Shown in pieces: positions 37,618 through 46,476 of a stretch of DNA of 64,000 bases (positions within the stretch are counted from its first letter, which is position 1; every line of letters starts with the position of its first letter). The position numbers were made by a program, and so were the translations under genes. A model generated the notes under the pieces. The model was not told the origin of the DNA. It saw only the letters and a program-made list of their open reading frames with translations, and did not search any database. Source of the DNA: Lachnospiraceae bacterium (GTDB taxonomy: Bacteria; Bacillota; Clostridia; Lachnospirales; Lachnospiraceae); the NCBI GenBank assembly GCA_902363835.1, contig CABJBM010000006.1, positions 62,001-126,000 on the forward strand, given 5' to 3'.

Positions 37618-38004
37618 CTATTTATTCTCTTCCATTGCAACACCGGCAATCCGAATGTTGACATCCAGAACTGTTAATCCTGTCATGTTCTCAATGGCAT
37701 TCTGCACCTTTTCCTGGACCTTCTCACTGACGGCCGGTATGCTGTAACCGTATTTGATGTTTAAGGATAAGTCCACAGATACATGTTCCTCTGTCAGTTC
37801 TACCTTAACGCCCTTGGACAAATTTTTCATGCCCAGCTTCGCCACCAGTTCATTGGTGATGTTGCCTGCCATGGAATCTACGCCTTCTACCTCGGTTGCC
37901 GCAAGACCTGCGATGATGGCCACCACATCGTCCGCGATCTGTACTTCGCCAATTTTATCTTTTTCATATACTTTGTGAGTATTTCTGCTTTCCAATTCTG
38001 CCAC
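37618..38004 (-). CDS. Asp23/Gls24 family envelope stress protein
   Basis: 128 residues. Family motif QIADDVVAIIAGLAATEVEG with DSMAGNITNELV, and the C-terminal VEVNVQI-type strand (LTVLDVNIRIAGV). Homologue of Bacillus YqhY, which sits in the same place between spoIIIAH and nusB. Members associate with the membrane and respond to envelope or lipid stress; YqhY influences acetyl-CoA carboxylase control. Followed by a strong terminator. Confidence 0.93.
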   Translation of the reverse strand: MAELESRNTHKVYEKDKIGEVQIADDVVAIIAGLAATEVEGVDSMAGNITNELVAKLGMKNLSKGVKVELTEEHVSVDLSLNIKYGYSIPAVSEKVQEKVQNAIENMTGLTVLDVNIRIAGVAMEENK

Positions 38005-38081
38005 AGCAATTCCCTCCTGTACTAAAATTTCTGAGTTCTGGAATCATTATAACAAAACTGTCTGCAGTTTGCAAAGGCTTT

Positions 38082-38870
38082 TTACTCTTCCAGTTTCATA
38101 AGGGTGATTACAATATTTTCTGCCCCTACTTCTGTTTTTCTCTTTACGATGTCCTCAATCTGGGCCCGCTGCGGGTCTGTAATGCTGGACGCATTGATGA
38201 CTACATCCACTTTTCCGCTGGAAATGCTGACCACCGGATCTGCAAAGCCTTTGGCAAGAAGTAAGGTTTCCGCTGCATTTTCTTTTTCAGAAACAGCTGT
38301 CATTTCAATCATTTCCTGAATGGCCTGCTGCTTTGCTGCTTCCTCAATGTTTGGATTATTGATCAGGTTCATTAAGGTTTCTTTATTCTTTGCCCTTACC
38401 TGCTCTCTGTTTAACTGTACGCTTGATATGTATTCCGATACGTTCATTCCACTGGTAAGCACCGCTTCTCCAGGGTTGTCAAGGCCGGTTTGAGCCGCCT
38501 GCGTCTCATTTGCCGCCAGGTCTACGGACCCGTCGCTTTCCCCAGCTGCCAGTGTTTCATTTGCTGCCAGCTTATCGATATCTTCCGCATCCTGATCAAG
38601 GCTTGCGATTTCCTGACTTACGTCACTTCCGGTAAGGGACTGGTTTTCCGCAAAAATATCTTCCTCAGAAATATCAGTCATTCCAGCCTCATAGACGTCT
38701 GTCCCGGAGGCGGCCTCCTGCTTTCCTGCATAGTTTAAATATCCAGCAGCAGCTATCATAACGGCCAATGTGGTGATAATAATCTGATTTCTTCGGAACA
38801 GTTTCTTCATATCCATTTTCTTTGGGGTTTTCGGGACTTTGGGCTCATTGCTTGTTTTCCAACTTCTCAT
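38082..38870 (-). CDS. spoIIIAH: Stage III sporulation protein AH
   Basis: 262 residues from ATG 38870 (AAGGAG 8 bases upstream; a GTG at 38879 is in frame). Basic N-terminus and one membrane helix (QIIITTLAVMIAAAGYLNYA), a long low-complexity acidic linker, then the ring-forming YscJ/FliF-like domain (LMNLINNPNIEEAAKQQAIQ, LLAKGFADPVVSISSGKVDV, IVKRKTEVGAENIVI). Mother-cell component of the SpoIIIA-SpoIIQ channel across the forespore membranes. Last gene of the complete spoIIIA operon. Confidence 0.95.
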   Translation of the reverse strand: MRSWKTSNEPKVPKTPKKMDMKKLFRRNQIIITTLAVMIAAAGYLNYAGKQEAASGTDVYEAGMTDISEEDIFAENQSLTGSDVSQEIASLDQDAEDIDKLAANETLAAGESDGSVDLAANETQAAQTGLDNPGEAVLTSGMNVSEYISSVQLNREQVRAKNKETLMNLINNPNIEEAAKQQAIQEMIEMTAVSEKENAAETLLLAKGFADPVVSISSGKVDVVINASSITDPQRAQIEDIVKRKTEVGAENIVITLMKLEE

Positions 38871-38885
38871 ACATGACACTCCTTT

Positions 38886-39491
38886 TTATTCCACCCTCTT
38901 TAATACTTTTATTTTATGTGGGGGCAGGTTAAATAATGCTTCCATGGCACCGGAAATTTCAGCTTTTACCGTGGGACTGCCTCCACCCTGGGCACTGATG
39001 ATGATTCCTTCTATTTCCGGACGTATCTCCTTCTCCACAATAGGAGAGGTGTTTTCTCCTGAACCGGTCAGAATTGTGCTTTCTTTAAGCTCTGCGCTGG
39101 TGATCTGTCTGGTTCCCCCGGAGCTGTCCTTCTCTTCGGTGGAGGAATCCGAACTGTCCTTATCCACACGCAGTACCTTCTCTTCTGAGGATTTCAGCAC
39201 GATCATCACCTCTACCTGACCGACCCCATCCACGGTTTTCAAGATTTTCTTTACCCTCGCCTCCAATTGCTCCTCATAGGTCCGGTCTGCTCCTGCCGCT
39301 GCAGCCGCTTCTCCATCCACGGGCTCTGTTACGATCCCCTGCTGCAATGCCGTCTGGTTTTTGCTTTCTGCCGTCTTCTCTATCCTGGCAGCCATACCCG
39401 AACCGGAGGGAAATGTAAGGATCAGGATAATCATTCCAACAGCTAATAAAATCAGCCACTTATCCTTTCCCATCTTCCATTTGAATTTCAA
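38886..39491 (-). CDS. spoIIIAG: Stage III sporulation protein AG
   Basis: About 201 residues. Start chosen as a TTG at 39491 because GGAGG lies 9 bases upstream; an ATG six codons further in (39473) is possible. One membrane helix (KWLILLAVGMIILILTF), then the ring-building domain with EEQLEARVKKILKTVDGVGQ, VEVMIVLKSSEEKVLRVDKD, a Ser/Asp-rich insertion and EGIIISAQGGGSPTVKAEIS then GAMEALFNLPPHKIKVLK. Forms a 30-fold ring in the feeding-tube apparatus in Bacillus. Overlaps the end of spoIIIAF by about 30 bases. Confidence 0.95.
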   Translation of the reverse strand: MKFKWKMGKDKWLILLAVGMIILILTFPSGSGMAARIEKTAESKNQTALQQGIVTEPVDGEAAAAAGADRTYEEQLEARVKKILKTVDGVGQVEVMIVLKSSEEKVLRVDKDSSDSSTEEKDSSGGTRQITSAELKESTILTGSGENTSPIVEKEIRPEIEGIIISAQGGGSPTVKAEISGAMEALFNLPPHKIKVLKRVE

Positions 39492-40143
39492 TATCCTGTT
39501 CCTCCAAATCATAATATTCCGCAATCCGCCTTCTAAGACCAGAAAGCCGTGAATTTTCTTCCTGCTTCTGTTTTCTCACGTCCTCCTGTCCCTTATGGTC
39601 AGCTTCTTCCTGTTTTGATCCGGTTATTTTTACTTCTTCCACTTCCTGTACCTTTTCCACCGGAGCCGTTCCGGTTCCGGAAACAGCTGCCTCCTTACCT
39701 TCTTCTCCTGTTCTCTCCGGTGTCAGGATCATGGTGACCCGCATTACATGGCCAAAGGTACTGCTTTCCTGATCCTGATTGATCTCAGCCCTTGTGACTC
39801 TGCAGCTGAATCCTTCGGTCTCAGCCATGGATTTTAAATCCGTTCCCACCGCTTCTTCGTACCTGGCAATCATGGCTTCAAGTCTTTTCCCCTCCATGTC
39901 TGAAAGCTTCCCTGTCAGCTCCCCCGCTTCTTTTTTAAGACTGATGGCCTCAAAATAGTAAGCCAGGGTATCATCTAACCTTAAACCGCCTGTTATTGGT
40001 TTTAATACCAAAAGGATTAATACCATTCCAGCAAATAACTTTATGTACTTTTCATATTTTTTAGACGGCAGGAGATTTCCCACCACGGTTATAAAAATCA
40101 GGTAATAGGTTATATTTCGTATCCAGTTAAATAATTCTTCCAT
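39460..40143 (-). CDS. spoIIIAF: Stage III sporulation protein AF
   Basis: 227 residues from ATG 40143, overlapping the end of spoIIIAE by 7 bases. Two N-terminal membrane helices (NITYYLIFITVVGNLLPSKK, LFAGMVLILLVLKPITGG) are followed by a soluble domain and a long charged, Glu/Lys/Gln-rich segment (about 150-205) before the conserved-looking tail RRRIAEYYDLEEQDIEI. The charged insert makes it longer than many homologues. Component of the mother-cell side of the SpoIIIA complex. Confidence 0.92.
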   Translation of the reverse strand: MEELFNWIRNITYYLIFITVVGNLLPSKKYEKYIKLFAGMVLILLVLKPITGGLRLDDTLAYYFEAISLKKEAGELTGKLSDMEGKRLEAMIARYEEAVGTDLKSMAETEGFSCRVTRAEINQDQESSTFGHVMRVTMILTPERTGEEGKEAAVSGTGTAPVEKVQEVEEVKITGSKQEEADHKGQEDVRKQKQEENSRLSGLRRRIAEYYDLEEQDIEIQMEDGKG

Positions 40144-40148
40144 GTCAC

Positions 40149-41324
40149 TCACCCGGTATAATAGGTTACATTGGTGGAAGCGCAAACAAGCGCAATGGTA
40201 ACAACAAAGAGAATCACCGCGGAAGCAGCTACGGAAAGCAGCATCCTGTGGCCTTTTGCCATATCGGAAATACAGGAAACAATTCTCTTATCACAGACCG
40301 GCTGCAAAAGAGCTGCAACGCACTGGTATAAAACCATTAACACCACCAGCTTTATGAGAGGAATCACGGATATGATAAGAAGTATAATTATGCCGGCTGC
40401 ACCAATGGTGTTTTTAATAAGCACTCCTGAGCCCAGCACCATCTGGGCGACGGAGTTGACACCCTGGCCGATTCCCGGAATGGCTCCGATCAGCTTCTGG
40501 ATGGCTCCTGTTTTCATGGAATCCACATAAGGAAGTACCATGGCCTGAATGAGATGAAACCCAAGCACAACTCCTACCAGAGTCTTTAAACTCCAGGAAA
40601 CCACCTGTTCCAAAAGCTCTGTAAGCTTTGAGAGCATGTCCTCTTTGGCAATATGGCCTGCCATGACCAAAAGAGCATAAACCCTTATAAGCGCTAACAG
40701 CACCTGACCCAAAAGCCACTGGGCGGCGGCAATGATAAATAAAGTGAATTCATAGGAAGCTGCCGCCGAAGCGCTGCTTCCTGCAAACGCTGCCGCCAGG
40801 AAATAGGCAGGCATCAATATCTTTGTAAAATCCAGGATCTGCCCCAGAACATTTCCTGTAATGGTAACGCTGGTAAAAAAGCTGGCTGCCAGATAGGTAA
40901 ACAGCAGCAGATAGGTAACGAAAAATCCTGTTTCTGAAATCTGGCTTCCCGTAAACACGCTGGAAAAATTGGAAAACACCGCTCCAATGATCCCAAGCAC
41001 CATAATTTGTCCCATCATATGCCCGCTGTTTTTTATTTCTCCCATCAGCAGGTCTTTCAGCGCTTTTCCGGCCTGTCCCATAACTTCGTTTAATTTTCCA
41101 TCCATCAGATCCTTCATCAGCTCTTTAAAGGAAAGGTTCATCCCTGTTTCCCCTTTTGCCTGGTTTAAAAAATTCTGGATATCCGTTAAATCATACTGAT
41201 CCAAGTCCAGGCTGGCAGGTGAGACTTCTGCCTCCTTTCCGGGGGAGACTTCTGCTCCAAGGCTGTTCCCGGGAAAAAGCAGCAGGATCAAAAAACACAG
41301 CAGGAAAAAAGCGGTTCTTTTCAT
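40149..41324 (-). CDS. spoIIIAE: Stage III sporulation protein AE
   Basis: 391 residues from ATG 41324 (GGGAGA upstream). A cleavable-type signal sequence (TAFFLLCFLILLLFPGNSLG), a soluble part, then about eight membrane helices typical of SpoIIIAE (GQIMVLGIIGAVFSNFSSVF, YEFTLFIIAAAQWLLGQVLL, LVGVVLGFHLIQAMVLPYVD, GSGVLIKNTIGAAGIIILLI). Likely membrane core of the channel complex. The start is within 20 bases of the spoIIIAD stop. Confidence 0.95.
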   Translation of the reverse strand: MKRTAFFLLCFLILLLFPGNSLGAEVSPGKEAEVSPASLDLDQYDLTDIQNFLNQAKGETGMNLSFKELMKDLMDGKLNEVMGQAGKALKDLLMGEIKNSGHMMGQIMVLGIIGAVFSNFSSVFTGSQISETGFFVTYLLLFTYLAASFFTSVTITGNVLGQILDFTKILMPAYFLAAAFAGSSASAAASYEFTLFIIAAAQWLLGQVLLALIRVYALLVMAGHIAKEDMLSKLTELLEQVVSWSLKTLVGVVLGFHLIQAMVLPYVDSMKTGAIQKLIGAIPGIGQGVNSVAQMVLGSGVLIKNTIGAAGIIILLIISVIPLIKLVVLMVLYQCVAALLQPVCDKRIVSCISDMAKGHRMLLSVAASAVILFVVTIALVCASTNVTYYTG

Positions 41325-41341
41325 GGTCTTTCTCCCTTCCG

Positions 41342-41728
41342 TCACGATAAAAACACCTGCAGCGTCTCAATAAGTGCAAGGAGAATCGGCATGCTGACTG
41401 CCAAAACAGACAGCTTTCCGAATATCTCGATCTGAGTCCCCATGGCTCCGTATCCGGCATCCTTGCATATCCCGGCAGCAAATTCTGCGATATAGGTAAT
41501 TCCTATCATCTTCACCAGGGTAGATAAATAAATGCTGTTGATCTTAATATAGGTCTGGATCTCCTTCATGGTATCCAGAATGGTGGTGAGCTTTGCCATA
41601 CCGTAAAAAAAGATAAAAAAGCCCGCCGCCATGACCAGATAGGTCCCATATTCCCCCTTCATTCCTTTTAAGGAAACCGCTAAAAGCACTGCAACGATTC
41701 CTGTTATGGCTATGGTCACTACGGTCAT
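41342..41728 (-). CDS. spoIIIAD: Stage III sporulation protein AD
   Basis: 128 residues, four hydrophobic segments (TVVTIAITGIVAVLLAVSLK, YGTYLVMAAGFFIFFYGMAK, YLSTLVKMIGITYIAEFAAG, LAVSMPILLALIETLQVFL). The internal ITYIAEFAAGICKDAG is a family mark shared with SpoIIIAC. Small membrane protein of the SpoIIIA complex, next to its paralogue SpoIIIAC with 8 bases between them. Confidence 0.94.
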   Translation of the reverse strand: MTVVTIAITGIVAVLLAVSLKGMKGEYGTYLVMAAGFFIFFYGMAKLTTILDTMKEIQTYIKINSIYLSTLVKMIGITYIAEFAAGICKDAGYGAMGTQIEIFGKLSVLAVSMPILLALIETLQVFLS

Positions 41729-41736
41729 GCTATCAC

Positions 41737-41931
41737 CTACAATGCAAATAGATTTTTAATGGATTCAAACAACTGATAAATATAAGGCACCAGCCAGAAC
41801 AGCACCAGGATCAGCCCCGCAAGGCTTGTTAAGAATGCCTGTTCTTCCCGTCCGCTGTGCTTTAATACCTGGCAGATGACGGAAACCAGGATTCCAACTG
41901 CTGCAATTTTAAAAATCAAATTGACCCCCAT
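41737..41931 (-). CDS. spoIIIAC: Stage III sporulation protein AC
   Basis: 64 residues, two membrane helices (LIFKIAAVGILVSVICQVLK, FLTSLAGLILVLFWLVPYIY) with the conserved GREEQAFL between them. Correct size and place, between spoIIIAB and spoIIIAD, with 10-base and 8-base gaps. Confidence 0.94.
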   Translation of the reverse strand: MGVNLIFKIAAVGILVSVICQVLKHSGREEQAFLTSLAGLILVLFWLVPYIYQLFESIKNLFAL

Positions 41932-41941
41932 GCTATCCTCC

Positions 41942-42472
41942 TTAATACATAACGATTGTTAGGAACAAACCGCCCATAATACCCAGACTGGTATAAAGGC
42001 GGCTTTTTTCCTGCTTATGTTTTCTCAAATAACCGATCGTTAAATCAAGCTGTTCCAGGTATAAGAGGATGTTCCGCTCCTGCATGTCCATATCTAAGTA
42101 TCCCAGATGTTCTCCCAGGCCTTTTAAATTCTGTTTGTCCTCTTTGGACAAGCAGACCTCCCTGGGAAGCTTGTCGATCTCCTCCTGCCAAATGGTATAA
42201 AAGGTTTCTCTCTGCTGGCCGGAAAGCCGCTCCGACACAGTTTCAAACAAAACCCCTATCTCACCCCCTGCCTTTTTTCCGGTACGTTCAAAGGCTTCTG
42301 TCAGTGGGGAATTGGCATAAACAATCTCACCTTTCAGCAAAAAAATCATTTTCCGAAGCCGTTCCACTGTCTTTAAATGCTCGTTCCATTGGGCCGCCAT
42401 AAAAAATCCCAGGCCAGAGCATGATATGATGACCAGAACAGCCCCTAATATCCGCAGCCACGTATTATCCAT
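41942..42472 (-). CDS. spoIIIAB: Stage III sporulation protein AB
   Basis: 176 residues from ATG 42472, overlapping spoIIIAA by 8 bases. Two membrane helices at the ends (LRILGAVLVIISCSGLGFFM; LYTSLGIMGGLFLTIVMY) enclose a helical cytoplasmic domain (ERLRKMIFLLKGEIVYANSP then LTEAFERTGKKAGGEIG; LGEHLGYLDMDMQERNILLY). This domain resembles type II secretion GspF-like helices in the family. Scaffold protein of the complex. Confidence 0.94.
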   Translation of the reverse strand: MDNTWLRILGAVLVIISCSGLGFFMAAQWNEHLKTVERLRKMIFLLKGEIVYANSPLTEAFERTGKKAGGEIGVLFETVSERLSGQQRETFYTIWQEEIDKLPREVCLSKEDKQNLKGLGEHLGYLDMDMQERNILLYLEQLDLTIGYLRKHKQEKSRLYTSLGIMGGLFLTIVMY

Positions 42473-43478
42473 AAGCAATGCACTCCCGCCTGTCCCACCG
42501 CATTCCCATCTGATGTACCTGGGCTTTGTAAAGCTGGGTTCCTCTGGAATCATAGATCTGATCAATGTTTCCGATCTTCTCCAAGTTGTTTAAAACAATA
42601 TATCTCTCAAAGATCCGCTCCTCCACCAGCTTTCTTAAAATGGGCTTCTGCTTTAAATCATCAATGGAGGTCCCATGAACCGTGGCAATCAGTTTACAGC
42701 CGCAGTTCATCACGTATTCCATTGCCTCTAAATCCTCCCGGCTTCCGATTTCATCCACGGCGATCACTCTGGGGGACATGGTCCGTATCAGCATCATCAT
42801 CCCTCTTGCCTTTGGGCAGCAGTCTAAAATATCGGTACGGATTCCCAATTCATTCTGAGGGATCCCCTGATAACAGGCCCCAATCTCAGAACGTTCATCA
42901 ACCACGCCCACGGTAAGGCCTGCATGGTTCTCAGAACCATTGGAAACCTGACGGATCAAATCTCTTAACAAGGTGGTCTTCCCGCATCTGGGAGGTGAAA
43001 TGATCAGGGTATGGTAGATCTCTCTTCCCTCCTCATAGAGATAAGGCAAAACCTGGTCGGCACAGCCCCTCACCTGATGGGACAGCCGGACATTGATAAA
43101 GGATATGTATTTCATGGCCTTGATCCCGGATTCGTCTAAAATGGTCTTTCCTGCGATTCCGATCCGGTGGCCTCCCTGAATGGTAATAAACCCTTGTTTC
43201 ATCTCTTCTTCAAAGGCATACAGGGAATAGCTGCTCATGTACTCCATGGTTTCCTTCAGTTCATTTTTAGAGACTATATAGGCGTCCTTTCCTTCTTTGC
43301 TCAGGGAACCCCTGGGAGTCACATAATATTCCTCATTTTGATATATCATTAAAAGAGGAGCTGCCACCCGGAGCCTGATCTCCTGAACCTCATCAAAGTT
43401 AATTGTCACCCTGTTTAGAATTTCTCTTATGCTTCTGGAAAATATATTGATAAGCTCGTCTTTCCTCTCCACCTTCAT
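42465..43478 (-). CDS. spoIIIAA: Stage III sporulation protein AA (ATPase)
   Basis: About 337 residues. Walker A ISPPRCGKTTLLRDLIRQVS, then GVVDERSEIGACYQGIPQNE, LGIRTDILDCCPKARGMMML and Walker B-like PRVIAVDEIGSREDLEAMEY with the sensor ATVHGTSIDDLKQKP. Related to type II/IV secretion ATPases and thought to energise the SpoIIIA channel. ATG 43478 nearly touches AGGAGG; a GTG at 43472 has better spacing (7 bases) and may be the true start. First gene of the operon; candidate mother-cell promoter just upstream. Confidence 0.95.
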   Translation of the reverse strand: MKVERKDELINIFSRSIREILNRVTINFDEVQEIRLRVAAPLLMIYQNEEYYVTPRGSLSKEGKDAYIVSKNELKETMEYMSSYSLYAFEEEMKQGFITIQGGHRIGIAGKTILDESGIKAMKYISFINVRLSHQVRGCADQVLPYLYEEGREIYHTLIISPPRCGKTTLLRDLIRQVSNGSENHAGLTVGVVDERSEIGACYQGIPQNELGIRTDILDCCPKARGMMMLIRTMSPRVIAVDEIGSREDLEAMEYVMNCGCKLIATVHGTSIDDLKQKPILRKLVEERIFERYIVLNNLEKIGNIDQIYDSRGTQLYKAQVHQMGMRWDRRECIAYG

Positions 43479-43493
43479 CCCTCCTCTTACCTC

Positions 43494-43521
43494 AATATAT
43501 GTGGGGTGGGACAAATTATGA
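43494..43521 (-). promoter_or_regulatory. Candidate mother-cell (sigma-E-like) promoter of spoIIIA
   Basis: On the minus strand: TCATAAT (43521-43515), 13-base spacer, CATATATT (43501-43494), close to the sigma-E consensus -10 CATACANT. The transcription start would fall only a few bases before the ribosome-binding site, so the assignment is tentative. Confidence 0.35.
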
Positions 43522-43583
43522 CTGAAAAACTTTTGGCTTCATAAATGGTATGTAACCGGATATTCCATGTACTTTCCTGAAAT

Positions 43584-43631
43584 AAAAAAAGAGCTTATCC
43601 CGGATGCTCTTTACAAAACATGGGGATAAGC
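43584..43631 (-). terminator. Terminator of the NlpC/P60 gene
   Basis: GCTTATCCC (43593-43601) and GGGATAAGC (43623-43631); a tighter alternative AAAGAGC/GCTCTTT overlaps. On the minus strand it runs into T7, 22 bases past the stop at 43653. Confidence 0.75.
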
Positions 43632-43652
43632 CCAAAACCGGCCTTATTTTAT

Positions 43653-44198
43653 TTAGTTTCCTAATGCTCTTCTGACTGAAACCACAGGCATAAAATCCAC
43701 ATTGGATATTTTAATTCCGCTCTCCGGGCCGCTTGCATGGATCAGCTGGTTCTGTCCCATGTAAATGCCGATATGCCCTATGTATGTTACCAAGTCCCCT
43801 GGACGGGCATTTTCGATTCCGTCCACCTCAATGCCGGCATTTCCCTGGGCCTCGGAGGTCCTGGGAAGGTTTATGCCAAATTGTTTATAAACGCTCATCA
43901 CAAACCCGGAGCAGTCGGCACCTGAGGTAAGGCTTGTCCCTCCATAAACATAAGGGTTTCCAAGAAACTGCCTTGCATAAGCCACCACCTGTTCTCCTGT
44001 TCCCGTCTGAATTTCCGGCCCTGTCTGGGAAAATCCTTTCCCAGGACCAACTCCGGGGCCGGTCTGCCACTCAAAGGGCGGCGGCGCTACCATGAGAATC
44101 GTCACATCAGAGGCAGTATCAGCTTTTGCAGTCAATTGATTAGCGGTCATAAATAACAGACCTGTAAGCACGGTTACCATCCACTTTTTTCTCTGCAT
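43653..44198 (-). CDS. Secreted NlpC/P60-family peptidoglycan hydrolase
   Basis: 181 residues. Signal peptide (KKWMVTVLTGLLFMTANQLT-AKA), a short Pro/Gly/Gln-rich linker (TGPGVGPGKGFSQTGPEIQT), then a compact NlpC/P60 domain: QVVAYARQFLGNPYVYGG, catalytic Cys96 in ADCSGFV, His in YIGHIGIYMG and polar residue in LIHASGPESG. Cleaves stem peptides (gamma-D-Glu to diaminopimelate). No cell-wall-binding domain, so probably freely secreted. Upstream of spoIIIA in the same direction but separated by a terminator, so not part of that operon; a sporulation role is possible but unproven. Confidence 0.9.
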   Translation of the reverse strand: MQRKKWMVTVLTGLLFMTANQLTAKADTASDVTILMVAPPPFEWQTGPGVGPGKGFSQTGPEIQTGTGEQVVAYARQFLGNPYVYGGTSLTSGADCSGFVMSVYKQFGINLPRTSEAQGNAGIEVDGIENARPGDLVTYIGHIGIYMGQNQLIHASGPESGIKISNVDFMPVVSVRRALGN

Positions 44199-44221
44199 TG
44201 TTCTTTTCTCCTATCATATGG

Positions 44222-44770
44222 TTAAATGCCCATGTCAGCTGCATCCTCGGATAAAAATCTGTGGTATATGACGTGATTTTCATGAAACTTGATATAATAC
44301 CGGTAATTATCCACAGAGGAATCCTCAAAAAATATAATGTAGTCGTAGTCTTCTTCCTGGGATTTTACACAGATAACCTTGCCATCCCAGAATTTATGAA
44401 AGACGTTCAATATATCATCCAGGGTGGTATGGGGGTTTTCTACGGTTTCAATGAATGCCTTTAAAAAACCATTGTCTTCTTTATGATAATATACGTATTC
44501 TACTCCTTCCGGCGGAATCTCAAAGCAAAAGCGTTCCTGGCTTTTTGTGATCCTGATGTCTCCCAGGCTTTCTTTTACCGACTCCTTAAAGCCTTCCATT
44601 GCGGATTTTATTTCCTGGGCAGAGCCTTGGGAGATCTTAAGTATTTTCATCAGCGCATGTTGGGGATAGTAAAAGCGAATCAATTCTTTTTCATATCCTA
44701 ACTTTATCTGCACCTCTTGTATTGAGTTAATGAGCATCTGCTCCAGCGCACCATATTGCATATTCATCAC
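44222..44770 (-). CDS. DUF3877-like protein of unknown function
   Basis: 182 residues, soluble, mixed alpha/beta. N-terminal helices (GALEQMLINSIQEVQIKLGY then EKELIRFYYP) and a beta-rich second half (FCFEIPPEGVEYVYYHKEDN, YDYIIFFEDSSVDNYRYYIK). I associate this with the DUF3877 family of Lachnospiraceae from memory, with moderate confidence; no function is known. It ends 23 bases before the NlpC/P60 start and may share its transcript. Confidence 0.65.
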   Translation of the reverse strand: MMNMQYGALEQMLINSIQEVQIKLGYEKELIRFYYPQHALMKILKISQGSAQEIKSAMEGFKESVKESLGDIRITKSQERFCFEIPPEGVEYVYYHKEDNGFLKAFIETVENPHTTLDDILNVFHKFWDGKVICVKSQEEDYDYIIFFEDSSVDNYRYYIKFHENHVIYHRFLSEDAADMGI

Positions 44771-44887
44771 TCCAGTCGTTTTCCAGTAATGCCCATTTAA
44801 ATTATACTGTTACAGGTGGGACATGTCAAGGTTCAGGGAAGCAGGTTTATACAGGCAGAAAACAGTGAATCAAACAACCAATAATAA

Positions 44888-44929
44888 AGATGCTGTTTCC
44901 CGCAGACCAATCAGCAGGAAACAGCATCT
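44888..44929 (-). terminator. Terminator of ahpC-ahpF
   Basis: Perfect 13-base arms AGATGCTGTTTCC (44888-44900) and GGAAACAGCATCT (44917-44929), followed on the minus strand by TTATTATT, 6 bases past the ahpF stop. Confidence 0.85.
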
Positions 44930-44934
44930 GAACA

Positions 44935-46464
44935 TCAACTTCTTATTAAATAGTCAAAAGCGCTTAAAGCGGCATTTGCCCCGGATCCCATTGCAATGAC
45001 AATTTGTTTATAAACACTGTCCGTACAGTCTCCTGCCGCAAAAACTCCGGGCACACTGGTGGCATTATGGTTGTCAACAATAATCTCTCCAATGCGGTTG
45101 CGCTCCACGGTTTCACCCAGCCACTCCGTATTAGCTACCAGGCCAATCTGGACAAATACCCCTTGCAGCTCAACATGGTGATCAGCTCCTGATTCCCGGT
45201 CCGTATAGGTGATACCATTCACTTTATCAGTTCCGGTAATTTCTTTTGTCTGAACGTTCTTTATGACCGTCACATTAGGCAGACTGTAAAGCCGCTTCTG
45301 AAGTATGGCATCTGCTTTCAGTTCAGGCATAAATTCAAGCACTGTCACATGGCTTGCAATTCCTGCAAGATCAATGGCCGCTTCAATTCCGGAATTGCCG
45401 CCTCCAATGACTGCCACCTGTTTTCCTTTAAAAAGTGGTCCGTCACAATGGGGACAATAAGCAACTCCTTTGTTCTTAAATTCTTTTTCTCCTGGTACGC
45501 CCACATTTCTCCAGCGGGCGCCTGTGGAAAGGATCACTGCCTTGCTTTTTAAAAGAGCGCCGTTTTCCAGTTCCACTTCAATGAATTCTTTTCGTTCCAG
45601 GTGTCTGACACGCTGGGAACTCATAATATCCACATCATATTTTTTAACATGCTGTTCCAGGGTATCTGCAAATTCAGGGCCTTCGGTATATTCCACACTG
45701 ATGAGATTCTCAATCCCCAGCGTTTCTCTTACCTGACCGCCAAAGCGTTCAGCAACAATACCTGTGCGAATGCCTTTACGCGCCGCATAAATTGCTGCAC
45801 TGGCTCCCGCAGGCCCGCCTCCGATTACAAGTATATCAAAGGGTTCTTTCTCCTTAAACTCTGATACATCAGGTGCACTGCCTAATTTCCCCAGAATTTC
45901 TTCCAGGGTCATGCGCCCGCTGCCGAAAACCTCGCCGTTTAAATAAACTGTGGGTACAGCCATGATATCTTTGCTTTCCACTTCATCCTTAAAAGCAGCA
46001 CCGTCAATCATGGTATGGGTAATGCCAGGATTTAAAATGCTCATTAAGTTAAGGGCCTGCACCACCTCAGGGCAATTATGGCAGCTTAAGCTGATGAAAG
46101 TTTCAAAGTGATACTCACCCTTAATACTTTTCACCCGGTCGATTAATTTACCGTCCACCTTGGGTGCTCTTCCGCTTACCTGCAAAAGAGCCAGTACCAG
46201 GGAAGTAAATTCATGACCCAACGGGACTCCTGCAAAGGTGACTCCCGTGTCTTCTCCCATACGGTTGATGCTAAAGCTTGGTGTTCTTGGCAGTTTTTTC
46301 TGCTCTGTCTTAATTTTCGGAGACAGAGCAGTCAGTTCATCCATCAGAGCCAGCATTTCCTTTGATACAGTGTCAGATTCTGCACTGATTTTAATCAGCA
46401 CATCATTTTCCAGAAGCTGGAGATACTCAGCAAGTTGATTCTTAATTTCAGCATCCAGCATCAT
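44935..46464 (-). CDS. ahpF: Alkyl hydroperoxide reductase subunit F
   Basis: 509 residues, FAD-dependent NAD(P)H:AhpC oxidoreductase. The N-terminal double thioredoxin fold carries the CxxC redox pair in SLSCHNCPEVV. FAD-binding IGGGPAGASAAIYAARKG, the second CxxC in AYCPHCDGPLF, NAD-binding IGGGNSGIEAAIDLAG and the C-terminal FAD motif VFAAGDCTDSVYKQIV. Reduces AhpC with NADH electrons. Lies 12 bases after ahpC and ends before a strong terminator, so ahpCF forms a two-gene operon. Confidence 0.96.
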   Translation of the reverse strand: MMLDAEIKNQLAEYLQLLENDVLIKISAESDTVSKEMLALMDELTALSPKIKTEQKKLPRTPSFSINRMGEDTGVTFAGVPLGHEFTSLVLALLQVSGRAPKVDGKLIDRVKSIKGEYHFETFISLSCHNCPEVVQALNLMSILNPGITHTMIDGAAFKDEVESKDIMAVPTVYLNGEVFGSGRMTLEEILGKLGSAPDVSEFKEKEPFDILVIGGGPAGASAAIYAARKGIRTGIVAERFGGQVRETLGIENLISVEYTEGPEFADTLEQHVKKYDVDIMSSQRVRHLERKEFIEVELENGALLKSKAVILSTGARWRNVGVPGEKEFKNKGVAYCPHCDGPLFKGKQVAVIGGGNSGIEAAIDLAGIASHVTVLEFMPELKADAILQKRLYSLPNVTVIKNVQTKEITGTDKVNGITYTDRESGADHHVELQGVFVQIGLVANTEWLGETVERNRIGEIIVDNHNATSVPGVFAAGDCTDSVYKQIVIAMGSGANAALSAFDYLIRS

Positions 46465-46476
46465 AATCTTTGCTCC

